A stretch of 64,000 nt of DNA from Gallaecimonas mangrovi (GTDB lineage Bacteria; Pseudomonadota; Gammaproteobacteria; Enterobacterales; Gallaecimonadaceae): the NCBI RefSeq assembly GCF_003367375.1, contig NZ_CP031416.1:3293501-3357500 (forward strand), given 5' to 3'. Positions 43,978-55,500 of the stretch are shown here, piece after piece. The notes under the pieces were generated by a model that was not told the DNA's origin, searched no databases, and was given only the letters and a program-made list of their open reading frames with translations. How positions within the stretch are numbered: the first letter of the stretch is position 1; every line of letters starts with the position of its first letter. A program made the position numbers and the translations under genes.

Positions 43978-45957
43978 TTACAGGGGCTTAATCAATGTCG
44001 ACAGGGTGTCGGGCTTGGCCGCTAGCCGTGCTAAGTGGGGATAGCGAAGACCACCTTGATAAATAAGGGTTTTCACTCGCGTCTTACCATCTTCCTCAAA
44101 GCTGAGTACCACTGGCTGCTTGGCCGAATGGGCAACTGCTGTCAGTAAGGCATTAAGGCTAAAAGGAGCACCATTGACGGCCGTGATGGTAACCCCAGGC
44201 CTCATGCCGGCGTTAAAGGCCGGGCCTTGCCAAGCAACAGAATACACCTTGCCTTGTTCGCTTAGGGTTAAACCGATGGAGTAGGTTAAATCGTTTTCAC
44301 CGTCTTCCAACTCATGTTGACGAAAAGCTACCGTCTTCTGGTCGGTAAACACCAATTTCCAGCCATGGCGCTCAAGCCCGGCATTGGTATCAAGGGCCTG
44401 GAGGCCATTCAGCCAATGCCGCAAATAGCCAGCCCAGTCACTAGGAGCAACCGCATTTAGGGCTGCACAAACATCATCAAAGGTATAAGTACGGATAGGT
44501 GCATCAGGGGCGCCGCCACTGAAAAAAACTTTGGCAAAGTTATTAATGTTGCTCTTGCCGTCAGTTAAAGCCCGGATTTGGGCATCCACATCCAGCCATA
44601 ACATAACCCCTTCAGCGTAATAATCCTTGCGCCGCTGCCAATCACGCCAAGGCATGCGTTTTCGCAGCATAAAGGCCGGGTAATTAACATCATCGGACAG
44701 TGGTCGCCAAGCGCGGCCAGGGTGACTGGCGATCTTGGCAGCGTCCATCGCCAGCCGTTCCCGCAGCTCCTTGGCACTAAGTAAACCGGCTCGGGTAGAC
44801 AGAATGCGCCCCCAAAATTCGGTTTGTCCTTCATAAACCCACAATAAGCTGCCGCTTACCGGAATATTTGGCGTGGCAGCCCACATATCGGCCGGAACGC
44901 GGTACAGACCATTCCAAGCATGCACCATTTCATGGGTGATAAGGTCACGGTTATTAATCTGCGTAGCCCATTGCCGGAAGAAGACTGACGGCAGATAATT
45001 TTCGCCAGAGGTACGATGTTCTAAACCACCGCCCCAGCCTTCGTCGTTCATTTGCACCAGTATGTCGTAGTGCTTAAAAGGTCTAGGGCCGAAAGTGCGG
45101 TCGATTTGCTGCACCATACGCGCCAAAGCAGCAAGCTTGTCAGCAGGAACCTTGAGGTCACTGCTGTGTAATGCGAGCAAATCCAAAGAAACGGTGGGCG
45201 TAACCGCCAGCGTTTTCGTGTATCGCCCAGCGATCAACGGCGAGTCCTGCAAGGTGTCCATGTCCGTAGTGGCAAACTGCGTGTCTGCACCTTGCTGGTG
45301 AACAACCGATAACGGTGTTATCGGTTGCAGCCCCATTGGCAGCCTAAGTGTTGGTGCCACATTGATATTTCTGGCATACCAGCCCGCCGGATAAAGCAGC
45401 ATTTTTTGCCACGGCACAGTCACCATATCGGGTGCCATCATCATGTCGTCACCGACAATCTGAAATTGCAGTTCAAGTGCCTTGGCATCGGAAGGTACCG
45501 AAAGGTGAAAAGCATACGGCTGATAAGGGTCGCGCTTCCAGCGCACCTCTTTGCCTTGGGCATGGATCTTAAGGCCCATTAGGTTAACCACACTAATGCT
45601 AGGGCCGTGACTACCGTATTCAAATTGCGGGTAAAGTAAGGTCAGCTGCTGACTACCCTGCAAGGGAATGCGCTCATTAACGCTGTAAATTTGATGGGCG
45701 ATATCGGTGGCGTTAACGGTTAAATCAATATGGCCTTTAAAGGGGTGGTCAACAGGCAGAGCCACCTGGCGGGTAAGTGCTGCAGGTAATTGCACTGGCC
45801 CAGCAGAAGCCTGCGCCTGGGTAATACCTGCCAGAAAAAACAGCCCTATAAGGCAAAGGCTGCGAACGCTATGCCAGTCTGCTTTGCGACGTTCCCGCCC
45901 GACAACATGATGAAAAATCTGACGATAAAATCGCACTGCCAACTCCAAATAAGGCAT
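43978..45957 (-). CDS. M61-family metallopeptidase with PDZ domain
   Basis: A 659-aa protein. A signal or anchor segment lies at about 30-52 (SLCLIGLFFLAGITQAQASA), then an N-terminal beta domain and the catalytic domain with HEMVHAWNG (H342, E343, H346) and the downstream WVYEGQTEFWG Glu, the M61 glycyl-aminopeptidase pattern. A C-terminal PDZ-like domain (about 540-630; GLTLSEQGKVYSVAWQGPAFNAGMRPG) finishes it. It probably acts in the periplasm or outside the cell on peptides. ATG at 45957 is preferred (GGAAAACA before it) over one at 45975 without a ribosome-binding site. Confidence 0.88.
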   Translation of the reverse strand: MPYLELAVRFYRQIFHHVVGRERRKADWHSVRSLCLIGLFFLAGITQAQASAGPVQLPAALTRQVALPVDHPFKGHIDLTVNATDIAHQIYSVNERIPLQGSQQLTLLYPQFEYGSHGPSISVVNLMGLKIHAQGKEVRWKRDPYQPYAFHLSVPSDAKALELQFQIVGDDMMMAPDMVTVPWQKMLLYPAGWYARNINVAPTLRLPMGLQPITPLSVVHQQGADTQFATTDMDTLQDSPLIAGRYTKTLAVTPTVSLDLLALHSSDLKVPADKLAALARMVQQIDRTFGPRPFKHYDILVQMNDEGWGGGLEHRTSGENYLPSVFFRQWATQINNRDLITHEMVHAWNGLYRVPADMWAATPNIPVSGSLLWVYEGQTEFWGRILSTRAGLLSAKELRERLAMDAAKIASHPGRAWRPLSDDVNYPAFMLRKRMPWRDWQRRKDYYAEGVMLWLDVDAQIRALTDGKSNINNFAKVFFSGGAPDAPIRTYTFDDVCAALNAVAPSDWAGYLRHWLNGLQALDTNAGLERHGWKLVFTDQKTVAFRQHELEDGENDLTYSIGLTLSEQGKVYSVAWQGPAFNAGMRPGVTITAVNGAPFSLNALLTAVAHSAKQPVVLSFEEDGKTRVKTLIYQGGLRYPHLARLAAKPDTLSTLIKPL

Positions 45958-46057
45958 TGTTTTCCATGACAGCAACGATCGTTGCGTCCAAGAAGAGACA
46001 TTCGATGCTGTTACATTAAAAACAGGCTATTAATGCACATCAGTCGCCAAGAATTTA

Positions 46058-46822
46058 TCACAGGCTTGATTCGTCACTCAGCAAAAAGTTACCAGCATTA
46101 TCCAGGGTATCTGCATCGGTGCTTTCATCTTTTAATGACACGCCGCTAAGGCCGCGGCGCCAGGCTTCACGCAGCAAATAAAGTTGGCGGCTGGCCGCTT
46201 GTGGGTAGCGAAGCCCGGCAGGCCGCACATTGGAGATACAGTTGCGCCGCTCATCGGTGCAGCCCACCGCCGGCCCATAGGTAAAGTAAAGGCCCATGCT
46301 GTCAGGGGCGCTTAAACCGGGGCGCTCACCAATCAGCACCAGCACCATGCGCGCTCCCAAGCACTGGGCCACTTCGTCCCCTACCGCAACCCGGCCCTGG
46401 GTGACAATGGTTAAAGGCGCTAGCGACCAGTCTGTTAATTGCGGTGTTAAGCAGCCAAGAAAGGCGGCAGCGTTTTCTTCAATGGCCAGCGCCGAAAGGC
46501 CGTCCACAATCACCAGCGCCAAGTCGTAGTCGCCGCGGTGGCGCTCGGCAATTTCCTTCGACGCCGCACTTAAACGCCGTCCCCAGTCCGGGCGTTTTAA
46601 GTAACTGGCGCGATCGCCAGCCTGGCTGGTGAGTGCCAGTACCGGCGCGTTTAACTGGGCAGTAAGCTTTTCCACATCTAGCGCCTTGTGCACCGCGTCG
46701 CGGGCGCGGGCATGGTCCAACTGAAAGCGCAGATGCTCATGGGTTGGCAAACTCACTCCGGCCTTGCCTTGGGCAATACGGGCAGCGGTAAATTGGCGAA
46801 GCACTTGCCAGTCGTCACTCAT
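46058..46822 (-). CDS. eutC: Ethanolamine ammonia-lyase small subunit
   Basis: A 254-aa EutC: LRQFTAARIAQGKAGVSLPTHEHLRFQLDHARARDAVH is the characteristic N-terminal part, with RPDWGRRLS, VIVDGLSALAIEENA and GERPGLSAPDSMGLYFTYGPAVG later. With EutB it forms the adenosylcobalamin-dependent lyase that converts ethanolamine to acetaldehyde and ammonia. It is shorter than the enterobacterial protein because the variable N-terminal extension used for microcompartment targeting is absent. Its ATG overlaps the eutB stop by 4 bp. Confidence 0.96.
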   Translation of the reverse strand: MSDDWQVLRQFTAARIAQGKAGVSLPTHEHLRFQLDHARARDAVHKALDVEKLTAQLNAPVLALTSQAGDRASYLKRPDWGRRLSAASKEIAERHRGDYDLALVIVDGLSALAIEENAAAFLGCLTPQLTDWSLAPLTIVTQGRVAVGDEVAQCLGARMVLVLIGERPGLSAPDSMGLYFTYGPAVGCTDERRNCISNVRPAGLRYPQAASRQLYLLREAWRRGLSGVSLKDESTDADTLDNAGNFLLSDESSL

Positions 46823-48210
46823 GGCTTGTTCTCCAGGCGCTTAAGGGCCGGGGCAAAACGCGGCGGCAGGGTGTCTGCTAGGCGCAGGTTTTTATCAAAG
46901 ATCTGCATTTGCTCGAGCCAGGCGGCAAACTCCGGCGCCGGTTTCAGCCCCAAGGCCCGGCGCAGATACAAGGCGTCGTGAAAAGAGGTGCTTTGATAAC
47001 CAAGCATGATGTCGTCAGAGCCGGGAATGCCCATCACATAATTACACCCCGCCACCCCCAGCAGCGTTAGCAGGTTATCCATGTCGTTCTGGTCGGCTTC
47101 AGCGTGGTTGGTGTAACACACATCCACCCCCATCGGCAGCCCCAGCAGCTTGCCGCAAAAGTGGTCTTCCAAACCGGCGCGGGTAATTTGTTTGCCGTCA
47201 AAAAGATATTCCGGGCCAATAAAGCCGACCACGGTATTAACCAGTAACGGGTCAAAGGCGCGGGCCACGGCATAGGCTCTCGCTTCCAGGGTTTGCTGGT
47301 CCACACCAAAGTGGGCATCGGCCGACAGCGCGCTGCCCTGGCCGGTTTCAAAATACATAACGTTGTTGCCAACACTGCCCCGCTTTAGGCTAAGCGCCGC
47401 CGCTTGCGCCTCGGCCAACAGATCCAAGGTGACACCAAAGCTTTGGTTGGCCTTTTGGCTGCCGGCAATGGACTGGAATACCAAATCCAAGGGCGCGCCT
47501 TTTTCCATGGCATTGAGGCTGGTGGTGACATGGGTTAGCACGCAGGACTGGGTGGGAATTTGGTACTGCTGGATAACCCCGTCCAGTAAATCCAGCAACC
47601 GGCGGACCTGCTGCAAGTTGTCGGTGGCCGGGTTAATGCCAATCACCGCATCGCCGTTGGCGTAAAGCAGGCCATCTAAAATACTGGCGGCGATACCGGT
47701 GGCATCATCGGTGGGGTGGTTAGGTTGTAGCCGCGTCGCCAAATGCCCAGGTAACCCTAAGCTGTTACGAAAGGCGGTGGTTACTCGGCACTTTTTGGCC
47801 ACCAGGATAAGGTCCTGGTTGCGCATAATTTTACTGACCGCCGCGGCCATTTCCGGGGTAACGCCCGGGCTGATCAACGTGAGTGCCTCGCTGCTGGCAG
47901 CATCGCTTAACAGCCAATTGCGAAAGTCCCCTACCGTCAGGTGGCTTATTGGGGCAAAGGCGCTGGCGTTATGGCTGTCGATGATAAGGCGGCTAACGTC
48001 GTCTTCTTCGTAGGGCACCACCAACTCGCTAAGAAAGGCCTTTAACGGCACCTCGCTTAACGCCAATTGTGCCAAGGCCCGCTCTTCATCGGAGCTGGCT
48101 GCCACCCCTGCTAACTGGTCGCCGGAGCGCAGCGGCGTGGCCTTGGCCAGCAGGGTTTTAAGATCGGCAAAAACCACCGATTGACTGCCGTGCTGATAGC
48201 GATAAGCCAT
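46819..48210 (-). CDS. eutB: Ethanolamine ammonia-lyase large subunit
   Basis: A 463-aa EutB, the catalytic TIM-barrel subunit holding ethanolamine and cobalamin. Recognisable blocks are YANGDAVIGINPATDN, CVLTHVTTSLNAMEKGAP, MYFETGQGSALSADAHFGVDQQTLEARAYA and VCYTNHAEADQNDMDNL. It is first of a two-gene eutBC operon. No eutA, eutH, shell-protein or aldehyde-dehydrogenase gene lies near, so this is the non-microcompartment form, probably for nitrogen supply. Any permease or regulator must be elsewhere. Confidence 0.97.
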   Translation of the reverse strand: MAYRYQHGSQSVVFADLKTLLAKATPLRSGDQLAGVAASSDEERALAQLALSEVPLKAFLSELVVPYEEDDVSRLIIDSHNASAFAPISHLTVGDFRNWLLSDAASSEALTLISPGVTPEMAAAVSKIMRNQDLILVAKKCRVTTAFRNSLGLPGHLATRLQPNHPTDDATGIAASILDGLLYANGDAVIGINPATDNLQQVRRLLDLLDGVIQQYQIPTQSCVLTHVTTSLNAMEKGAPLDLVFQSIAGSQKANQSFGVTLDLLAEAQAAALSLKRGSVGNNVMYFETGQGSALSADAHFGVDQQTLEARAYAVARAFDPLLVNTVVGFIGPEYLFDGKQITRAGLEDHFCGKLLGLPMGVDVCYTNHAEADQNDMDNLLTLLGVAGCNYVMGIPGSDDIMLGYQSTSFHDALYLRRALGLKPAPEFAAWLEQMQIFDKNLRLADTLPPRFAPALKRLENKP

Positions 48211-48278
48211 AACGAGCCCTCAGTAATGCGCAGTGTTAACCATCTCGGCCAGGCGGCTTATCGTCAAGTTTTGGCGTT

Positions 48279-48305
48279 AAAAAAACCGGCCAAGGCCGGT
48301 TTTTA
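48279..48305 (-). terminator. Rho-independent terminator after quinone oxidoreductase gene
   Basis: AAAAAACCGGCC-AA-GGCCGGTTTTTA follows the stop of the upstream oxidoreductase gene and separates it from eutB. Confidence 0.9.
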
Positions 48306-49283
48306 TTAAGGCAGCAACACCGTTGAGCCGGTGGTCTGGCGCCCGGCCAAGGCAATATGAGCCTTGGCCGCGTCTTTTAACGCAAAGCGCTGGCCTATTT
48401 GCACTTTGACATCGCCGTTTGCCACCACCTCGAACAAGTCCTGGCACATGGCTTTTAAACGTTCGGGGGTGTCGGCATAGCCGTTAAGGCTGGGGCGGGT
48501 GGTAAAGAGCGAGCCTTTTTGGTTCAAAATGGCCAGGTTCACCCCTTCCACCGGCCCGGAAGAATTACCAAAGCTCACCATCAGGCCGCGCGGCTTTAAG
48601 CAATCAAGTGACGTCAGCCAGGTGTCTTTACCCACCGAGTCGTAAACCACGTCGCACATGGCGCCGGCGGTAAGTTCCTTCACCCGCGCTACCACATCTT
48701 CCTGGCTGTAGTTAATCACTTCCCAGGCGCCGTTAGCACGGGCCAAAGCCGCTTTTTCTTCGGTGGACACCGTGCCGATAAGTTTTACACCAAGGGCCTT
48801 GGCCCACTGGCAGGCAAAGCTGCCCACCCCACCGGCGGCGGCATGGAACAGCACCACGTCGCCGGCTTTTAGTTTGGATGTTTGGCGCAGCAGGTATTGG
48901 CAGGTGAGGCCTTTAAGCATCATCGCTGCCGCGGTTTCAAAGTCGATACTCTCTGGCAGCGCCACCACTTTGGCGGCAGGCAGCACATGAAACTCGCTAT
49001 AAGAACCCAGCGGCCCCTGGGCATAAGCGACCCGGTCGCCCACCTTAAATTCGCTTACTCCTTCGCCGACAGCATCAATCACCCCGGCCCCTTCGGTACC
49101 AAGGCTGGTGGGCATGCTGGGGGCTTTGTAGAGCCCGTCACGAAAGTAGATATCGATAAAATTCACACCCACGGCGTGGTTTTTTACTCGCACTTCACCA
49201 GCCTTTGGCTCGGCCGGGGTAACCTCGGCCCACTCAAGCACTTGTGGGCCGCCGTTTTTTTCAATCTGAATACGCTTTGCCAT
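48306..49283 (-). CDS. Quinone oxidoreductase (zeta-crystallin type)
   Basis: A 325-aa NADPH-dependent medium-chain reductase of the QorA group. Its start MAKRIQIEKNGGPQVLEWAEV, the VGVNFIDIYFRDGLY segment and the NADP-binding AAAGGVGSFACQWAKALG are typical, and no structural-zinc cysteine cluster is present. It reduces quinones by one or two electrons using NADPH; the precise in vivo substrate is not settled. AAGGAG stands before the ATG. It is divergent from the YebC-like gene. Confidence 0.93.
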   Translation of the reverse strand: MAKRIQIEKNGGPQVLEWAEVTPAEPKAGEVRVKNHAVGVNFIDIYFRDGLYKAPSMPTSLGTEGAGVIDAVGEGVSEFKVGDRVAYAQGPLGSYSEFHVLPAAKVVALPESIDFETAAAMMLKGLTCQYLLRQTSKLKAGDVVLFHAAAGGVGSFACQWAKALGVKLIGTVSTEEKAALARANGAWEVINYSQEDVVARVKELTAGAMCDVVYDSVGKDTWLTSLDCLKPRGLMVSFGNSSGPVEGVNLAILNQKGSLFTTRPSLNGYADTPERLKAMCQDLFEVVANGDVKVQIGQRFALKDAAKAHIALAGRQTTGSTVLLP

Positions 49284-49440
49284 GACTCACTCCTTCTTGG
49301 CGTTGAAACATTGATACCACTTTGGCCACGGGGCGATCCACTCGACTTTAGCCAAGCGCACCAATTGTTTAGGGTCAGCCGCCAGCTTTATAATGGCCGC
49401 TATTCATGCCCTGACGGGCTTTTCAAAAGCGAGTACAGCC

Positions 49441-50127
49441 ATGGGCGCACAATGGAAGGCCAAGCACAAAACCGCTGCCGCCAATGCCAAAGGGAAAATT
49501 TTCACCAAACTCAGCCGCGAAATTATGGTGGCCGCCCGCGCTGGCGCCGACCCCGACATGAACCCCAGGCTGCATATGGCCATTGACGCCGCCAAAAAAG
49601 CGTCGATGACCCGCGACACCCTTGAGCGCGCCATCAAAAAAGGCGCCGGCCTTTTAGATGAAGTCGTTAACTATGAGCTGGTGACCTACGAAGGCCTTGC
49701 GCCGCATCAAGTACCGGTGATCGTCGAGTGCCTAACCGACAATAAAAACCGCACCGCCTCTGGCATGCGGGTAGCGTTTCGGGGTGGCCAGCTGGGCAAC
49801 TCTGGCTCGGTTAGCTGGGATTTTGACTACCTCGGCATCATTGAAGCCGAAGGCAGCAGCAACGCCGAGGAAGCGGCCATTGAAGCTGGCGCCCAAGACG
49901 TGGAAGAACACCAAGAGGGCGTGACCTTTTACACCGACCCTAAAGACTTGGACGTGGTTAGCCGCGCCCTGCCAGAACACGGTTTTAGCGTGCATTCGGC
50001 CAAGCTCGGTTATAAGGCCAAAAACCCGCACGCCTTGGACGGCGAGGCGTTAGCCGAGGTTGAAGCTTTTTTGGAAAGGCTCGACGAGGACGACGACGTA
50101 CAAGAAATTTACGTGGGCCTGGCCTAG
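49441..50127 (+). CDS. YebC/TACO1-family protein
   Basis: A 228-aa protein. The start [35 protein letters not shown] shows the DUF28/TACO1 pattern, closer to the YeeN-like branch than to YebC itself (no GHSKW start). Then [39 protein letters not shown] and an acidic [14 protein letters not shown] end follow. YebC-family members have been described both as transcription regulators and, more recently, as ribosome-associated translation factors; sequence alone cannot decide. ATG at 49441 gives the family start; an in-frame start 16 codons earlier has no support. Confidence 0.9.
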   Translation: MGAQWKAKHKTAAANAKGKIFTKLSREIMVAARAGADPDMNPRLHMAIDAAKKASMTRDTLERAIKKGAGLLDEVVNYELVTYEGLAPHQVPVIVECLTDNKNRTASGMRVAFRGGQLGNSGSVSWDFDYLGIIEAEGSSNAEEAAIEAGAQDVEEHQEGVTFYTDPKDLDVVSRALPEHGFSVHSAKLGYKAKNPHALDGEALAEVEAFLERLDEDDDVQEIYVGLA

Positions 50128-50153
50128 AAAAGCGCCCTGCCGGGCGCTTTTTT
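50128..50153. terminator. Bidirectional rho-independent terminator
   Basis: AAAAGCGCCC-TGCC-GGGCGCTTTTTT follows the YebC-like stop and reaches the 3' end of the convergent lipase-foldase gene. Confidence 0.9.
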
Positions 50154-51003
50154 ATTGCAGCTGCTGGCGCAGCCACACTTCTAGCCGCTTACGCTCCTCG
50201 GCTGAAAAGTGACTAGCCTGATACTGCGCCAACGCCTTGGCCCGCACCGCTTGGGATTCGCCCGCTAACTCCGTTAGCTGCGCCTTATACGCCGCCACCT
50301 TGTTGCGCCAAGCTTGCTGCGCCGCCTTGGCTTGCAATAAGCGGTCGGCGGCAGCGCCGCCATACTGGGCGGCCAATTGGTCACGGCTGGCATCGGGGTC
50401 GGCGTTAAGTTCGGCCAGCTGCAAGCTGGGGCCATAAGCGCGTTGCAAAGCCGGCGGCGCCTTAGCCAGTGCGTCTTGCTGCCAGCCCAGCAGCGCTTGC
50501 TCACTCAAGCCTAACGCCTGCATTTCAAGGCGGCGCAGGGTGAAGTCTTCCAGCGCCGCATCCTGCCCCCAAAGCCGGGCTATCTCGGCCTCAGAATAAA
50601 ACTGACGACGCACCGCATCACGCTCGGCCCAAGCCGCTTTTAGCTCGGTGGCGCTAAAGGCTTTTGGTTTAGTAACCCCTGCCAAAGCGCGACGGTACTG
50701 CTGGTAGTGGGCGAAGGCGGCCAGCGCCTGCTGAATATCCGCCTCTGACCAACCGGCTGACCGCAACGATTGCGCCAGCCGCTGCGCCAGTTGCCGAGGT
50801 TCAAGCTCCCCCTGGGCACTTAACCAATATTCAAAGCGCCTTTTAAGTGCAGATGTCAGTAAAAAGTGCTGGCCAACGGCGCCATCAACACTGGTGTTTG
50901 CCAGGCTTTTGGCGGTTACCGGTTTGCTGTGGTGGCTTGGAAACAATAAAAACAGGGCGCCGGCCACCACCAACACCGGCACCATGACGTTAAAGGGCCT
51001 CAT
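50152..51003 (-). CDS. lifO: Lipase-specific foldase (lipase chaperone)
   Basis: A 283-aa protein anchored by an N-terminal membrane segment (about 7-22), with a variable linker and an almost fully helical body. The foldase signature RxxFDY-x-LSAxGE appears as RRFEYWLSAQGE at 55-66. It steers folding of the secreted lipase in the periplasm before export by the type II system. It starts 1 bp after the lipase stop, the usual lip-lif operon, and is transcribed after it. Confidence 0.9.
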   Translation of the reverse strand: MRPFNVMVPVLVVAGALFLLFPSHHSKPVTAKSLANTSVDGAVGQHFLLTSALKRRFEYWLSAQGELEPRQLAQRLAQSLRSAGWSEADIQQALAAFAHYQQYRRALAGVTKPKAFSATELKAAWAERDAVRRQFYSEAEIARLWGQDAALEDFTLRRLEMQALGLSEQALLGWQQDALAKAPPALQRAYGPSLQLAELNADPDASRDQLAAQYGGAAADRLLQAKAAQQAWRNKVAAYKAQLTELAGESQAVRAKALAQYQASHFSAEERKRLEVWLRQQLQ

Positions 51004-51004
51004 G

Positions 51005-52033
<1,029 letters not shown>

Positions 52034-52062
52034 TTACGGCAACTGTCAGCTTGGCCGGGGGC

Positions 52063-52473
52063 TTAAACGGGGGATTGCATCTCGGGTTTGTCGTATTTGC
52101 GGCGTACCCAGTTCACCGCTTTCAGTACCGAGCTTTGGCCAATAACGGCGCGCTCCAGGCGGTATTTACCGGGAAAGTCAGACACCACCAGGGCGATAAG
52201 AATGGTCAGCAGCCCCTGGCCCGGCAAAAACAGCATTAAAAAGCCGGCCACAAACAGCACCAGCGCCAACAGGTTACGCAGCACACACAGGCTAATGGCC
52301 CCGGCCGTCCAATGGCGGCGGTGGCTGTCACGCACAAAATAGTCGGCCGGCATTTTAACGATGAGATAGGGAATAACCACCATTGATGCCAGCACCATCA
52401 CAATGCCAGCAATACCAAGCGCCGGCAGATACGGCGTTATTGCTTTTATCAGGGTATCCAACCAGGCAGGCAT
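52063..52473 (-). CDS. Small membrane protein, PGPGW-like
   Basis: A 136-aa protein with two or three membrane segments (about 13-36, 56-90) and the sequence FLMLFLPGQGLLTILIALVVSDFPGKYRLERAVI, which resembles the conserved core of the PGPGW family of small transmembrane proteins of unknown function. The C-terminal 35 residues are basic and probably cytoplasmic. ATG at 52473 has AAGGA five bases away; the open frame continues 19 codons further but without a site. It is divergent from recC. Confidence 0.75.
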   Translation of the reverse strand: MPAWLDTLIKAITPYLPALGIAGIVMVLASMVVIPYLIVKMPADYFVRDSHRRHWTAGAISLCVLRNLLALVLFVAGFLMLFLPGQGLLTILIALVVSDFPGKYRLERAVIGQSSVLKAVNWVRRKYDKPEMQSPV

Positions 52474-52593
52474 AGCATTCCTTTTCCTTGAGGGGCCTTT
52501 CAGTTGACGGCATTTTGCCTTTTCGGGCAAGTGTTTGGCGCTTTGGGGCTAATCACCGTTAAGATAGGGCAAAGCGTTAACGCCAGGGATTTC

Positions 52594-55500
52594 ATGCAAA
52601 GCGGCCTCTCTATCATTCAGGGCAATAAACTCGACGATCTACGGGATCTGTTGGTGGCTTTTTTGGCTAAAAGCCCGCTCTCGCCTTTGGAAAACGAAAC
52701 CTTTTTGGTGCAATCCAACGGCATGGCGCAGTGGCTGAAATTGGGCCTGGCCGACAGCGCCGGTATTTGCGCCGCCGTAGACATGCAAATGCCGGTGCGG
52801 TTTTTGTGGCAAGCCTACCGCGCCGTGCTGGGCGCCAACAATGTGCCCCGCCACAGCCCCTTTGATAAGCCCCGGCTGCGCTGGCGTTTACTCAGGCTAC
52901 TGCCAACCCTAACCGGCGAGCTTTACGCCCCCCTTAAGCGCTTTTTGGAAGGCGACAGCGATCAGCGCAAGGCCTGGCAGCTGGCGCAAAAAATTGCCGA
53001 TATTTTTGACCAGTACCAAATGTACCGCGCCGACTGGCTGGCCGACTGGGAAGCCGGCTTTGACCGGCTTATTACCCCCCGCGGTGAGGCGCGCGCGCTA
53101 GCCGAAGACCACCTTTGGCAACCGGCGCTGTGGCGCGCCTTGATGGCTGATATGCAAAGCGAGCAAACCGGTATTTCCCGCTCGGCGCTGCATCAGCGTT
53201 TTTTAGCCGCTGCCAAGTCGCTGGGCAGCCGCCCAGCGGGGCTGCCCGAGCGTTTGATCGTATTTGGCATTTCTTCCCTGCCAAGCCAAGTGCTCGAAGC
53301 CCTGGACGCCATCAGCCAGCACTGCCAGGTACTGCTGTTTGTGGCCAACCCCTGCCAGCACTTTTGGGGCGATATCGTCGATGGCCGCGATTTGCTGCGC
53401 CTTGAGCAAAAGCGCCAGCAGCGTAAACCCGGCCTACCGCTAGAGCCCAGCGACGACGAGCTGCACGCCAGCGCCAACCCGCTGCTGGCCTCCTGGGGCA
53501 AACAAGGGCGCGACTACATTGGCCTCTTATCCCGCTACGACGAGCCCGACCACTACCGCGCCGATTTCCAGCAAATTGACTTGTTCTCCGGTTACGGCGA
53601 GTCAGTGCTGGGCCAGGTGCAGCAAGACATTCTTGATTTAAACCCGCTGCCAGCAGAAAAGCGCGCCACCGCTGACGATTCCATTCGCTTGGTATCGGCC
53701 CACAGCCGCCAGCGGGAAGTGGAAGTGCTGCAAGACTTTCTGCTCACCCAGATGGAAAAGGGCTTAAAGCCGCGGGATATTATTGTGATGACCCCGGACA
53801 TCCAGGCCTACGCGCCCCATATCGAGGCAGTGTTCGGCCAACTGGAATGGCGCGACCCGCGCTTTATTCCCTTTACCCTGTCTGACCGTACCGAGCGCGA
53901 CGTAAACCCGCTGCTGGTGGCGCTGGATAAACTGCTGACCCTGCCGCAGTGGCGCTTTGCGGTCAGCGATCTGTCCGATCTTCTGGACCTAGCGGCGGTG
54001 CGGGCACGCTTTGGCCTTAGCGAAGCGGATTTGCCGCAACTAAAAGACTGGATAGCCGGCGCCGGTATCCGCTGGGGCCTTAACGGCCAGCAGCGCGCCG
54101 CCCTTGGCGTGCCGGCCCTGGAACAAAACAGCTGGCAGTTTGGCCTTAAACGCTGGCTGCTGGGCTATGCCCAGGGCAACGCTGGCCGCTTTGCCGGTAT
54201 CGAACCCTATGACGAAGTAGCGGGCCTGGCCGCTGGCGCCGCCGGTAGCCTTGCTGACTTAATTGCGCTGCTGGAATATTACTGGCAGGCCTTTGCCCAG
54301 CCCCAAAGCCCCGAAAACTGGGCGGCGCTGCTGCGCCAGCTGCTGAGCGACCTTTTTACCGCTCAAGACAGCGACGAGCGCCTCACCCTCGAGCAGCTCA
54401 GCCAGGCCCTGGACGCCTGGTTAGAGCACTGCGTTGAGGCCCGCTTTGATGAGGCCATTGAGCTACATCTAGTGCGCGACGCCTGGCTTGGCATGCTCGA
54501 TGACGGCGGCCTGGCCCAGCGCTTTTTGGCAGGCTCGGTGAACTTTGCCACCCTGATGCCGATGCGCGCCATTCCCTTTAGGCTGGTGTGTATTTTGGGC
54601 CTTAACGACGGCGACTACCCGCGCTCAGTGGCGCCGGTGGATTTTGATTTGATGAGCCTGCCCGGCCAATACCGGCCCGGTGACCGCTCTCGCCGCGAAG
54701 ATGACCGTTACCTTTTTTTAGAAGCGCTGCTGTCGGCCCGCGATACCCTTTATTTGTCTTGGGTGGGGCGCAGCGTGCAAGACAACACCGAGCGGCCGCC
54801 GTCGGTACTGCTGGGCCAGTTGCTGGATTATTTAGAAGGCGGCTGGCAGCAGCCACCGGCCATTATCCAGCACCCCTTGCAGCCCTTTAGCCGCCAATAT
54901 TTTGAGGGCGGCAGCCTCAGCAGCTTTGCCCGGGAATGGCGCCAGGTGCTAGATACCCCCGAGCTTGCGGCTAGCCACAGCGTGGCACCGCTCACTGAAA
55001 CCCCCAGCGCCGACTTGGCGCTGCTGGCCAAGTTGCTGCGCTCGCCCTGCCAGCTGTTTTTCAACGAACGGCTCAAAATCTATTTAGGCAACGAGCAACA
55101 AGTGCTAGCCGAAGACGAGCCCTTTACCCTAAACGCCTTGGAGCAATACCAGCTTACCGACCAACTGCTGGCCGCTAGCCTGGACGGCACATTGGATAGG
55201 GAACTCGAACGCCTTAAAGGCAGCGGCGCCCTGCCGCTGGCAGGCTTTGCCGAACCGGCCATTGGCGGCGTGGTGGAAGCGGCCACCGATCTTGCCGCCA
55301 AGGCGCAAGGGCTACTAGCCAGCTACCCGCAGGAAAAAGCCCTGGAGCTGGCCACTGACGGCTTTGCCGATTGGCTAGAAGTGCGGCAAAGCCAAAACGG
55401 CGACCGTCTGCAATTGCAATTGCGCCCCACCAGCGTCATGGCTGGCAAAAAAGTGAAATACCACGCCCTGCTGCGGCTCTGGGCCGGGCATCTGTTGGCA

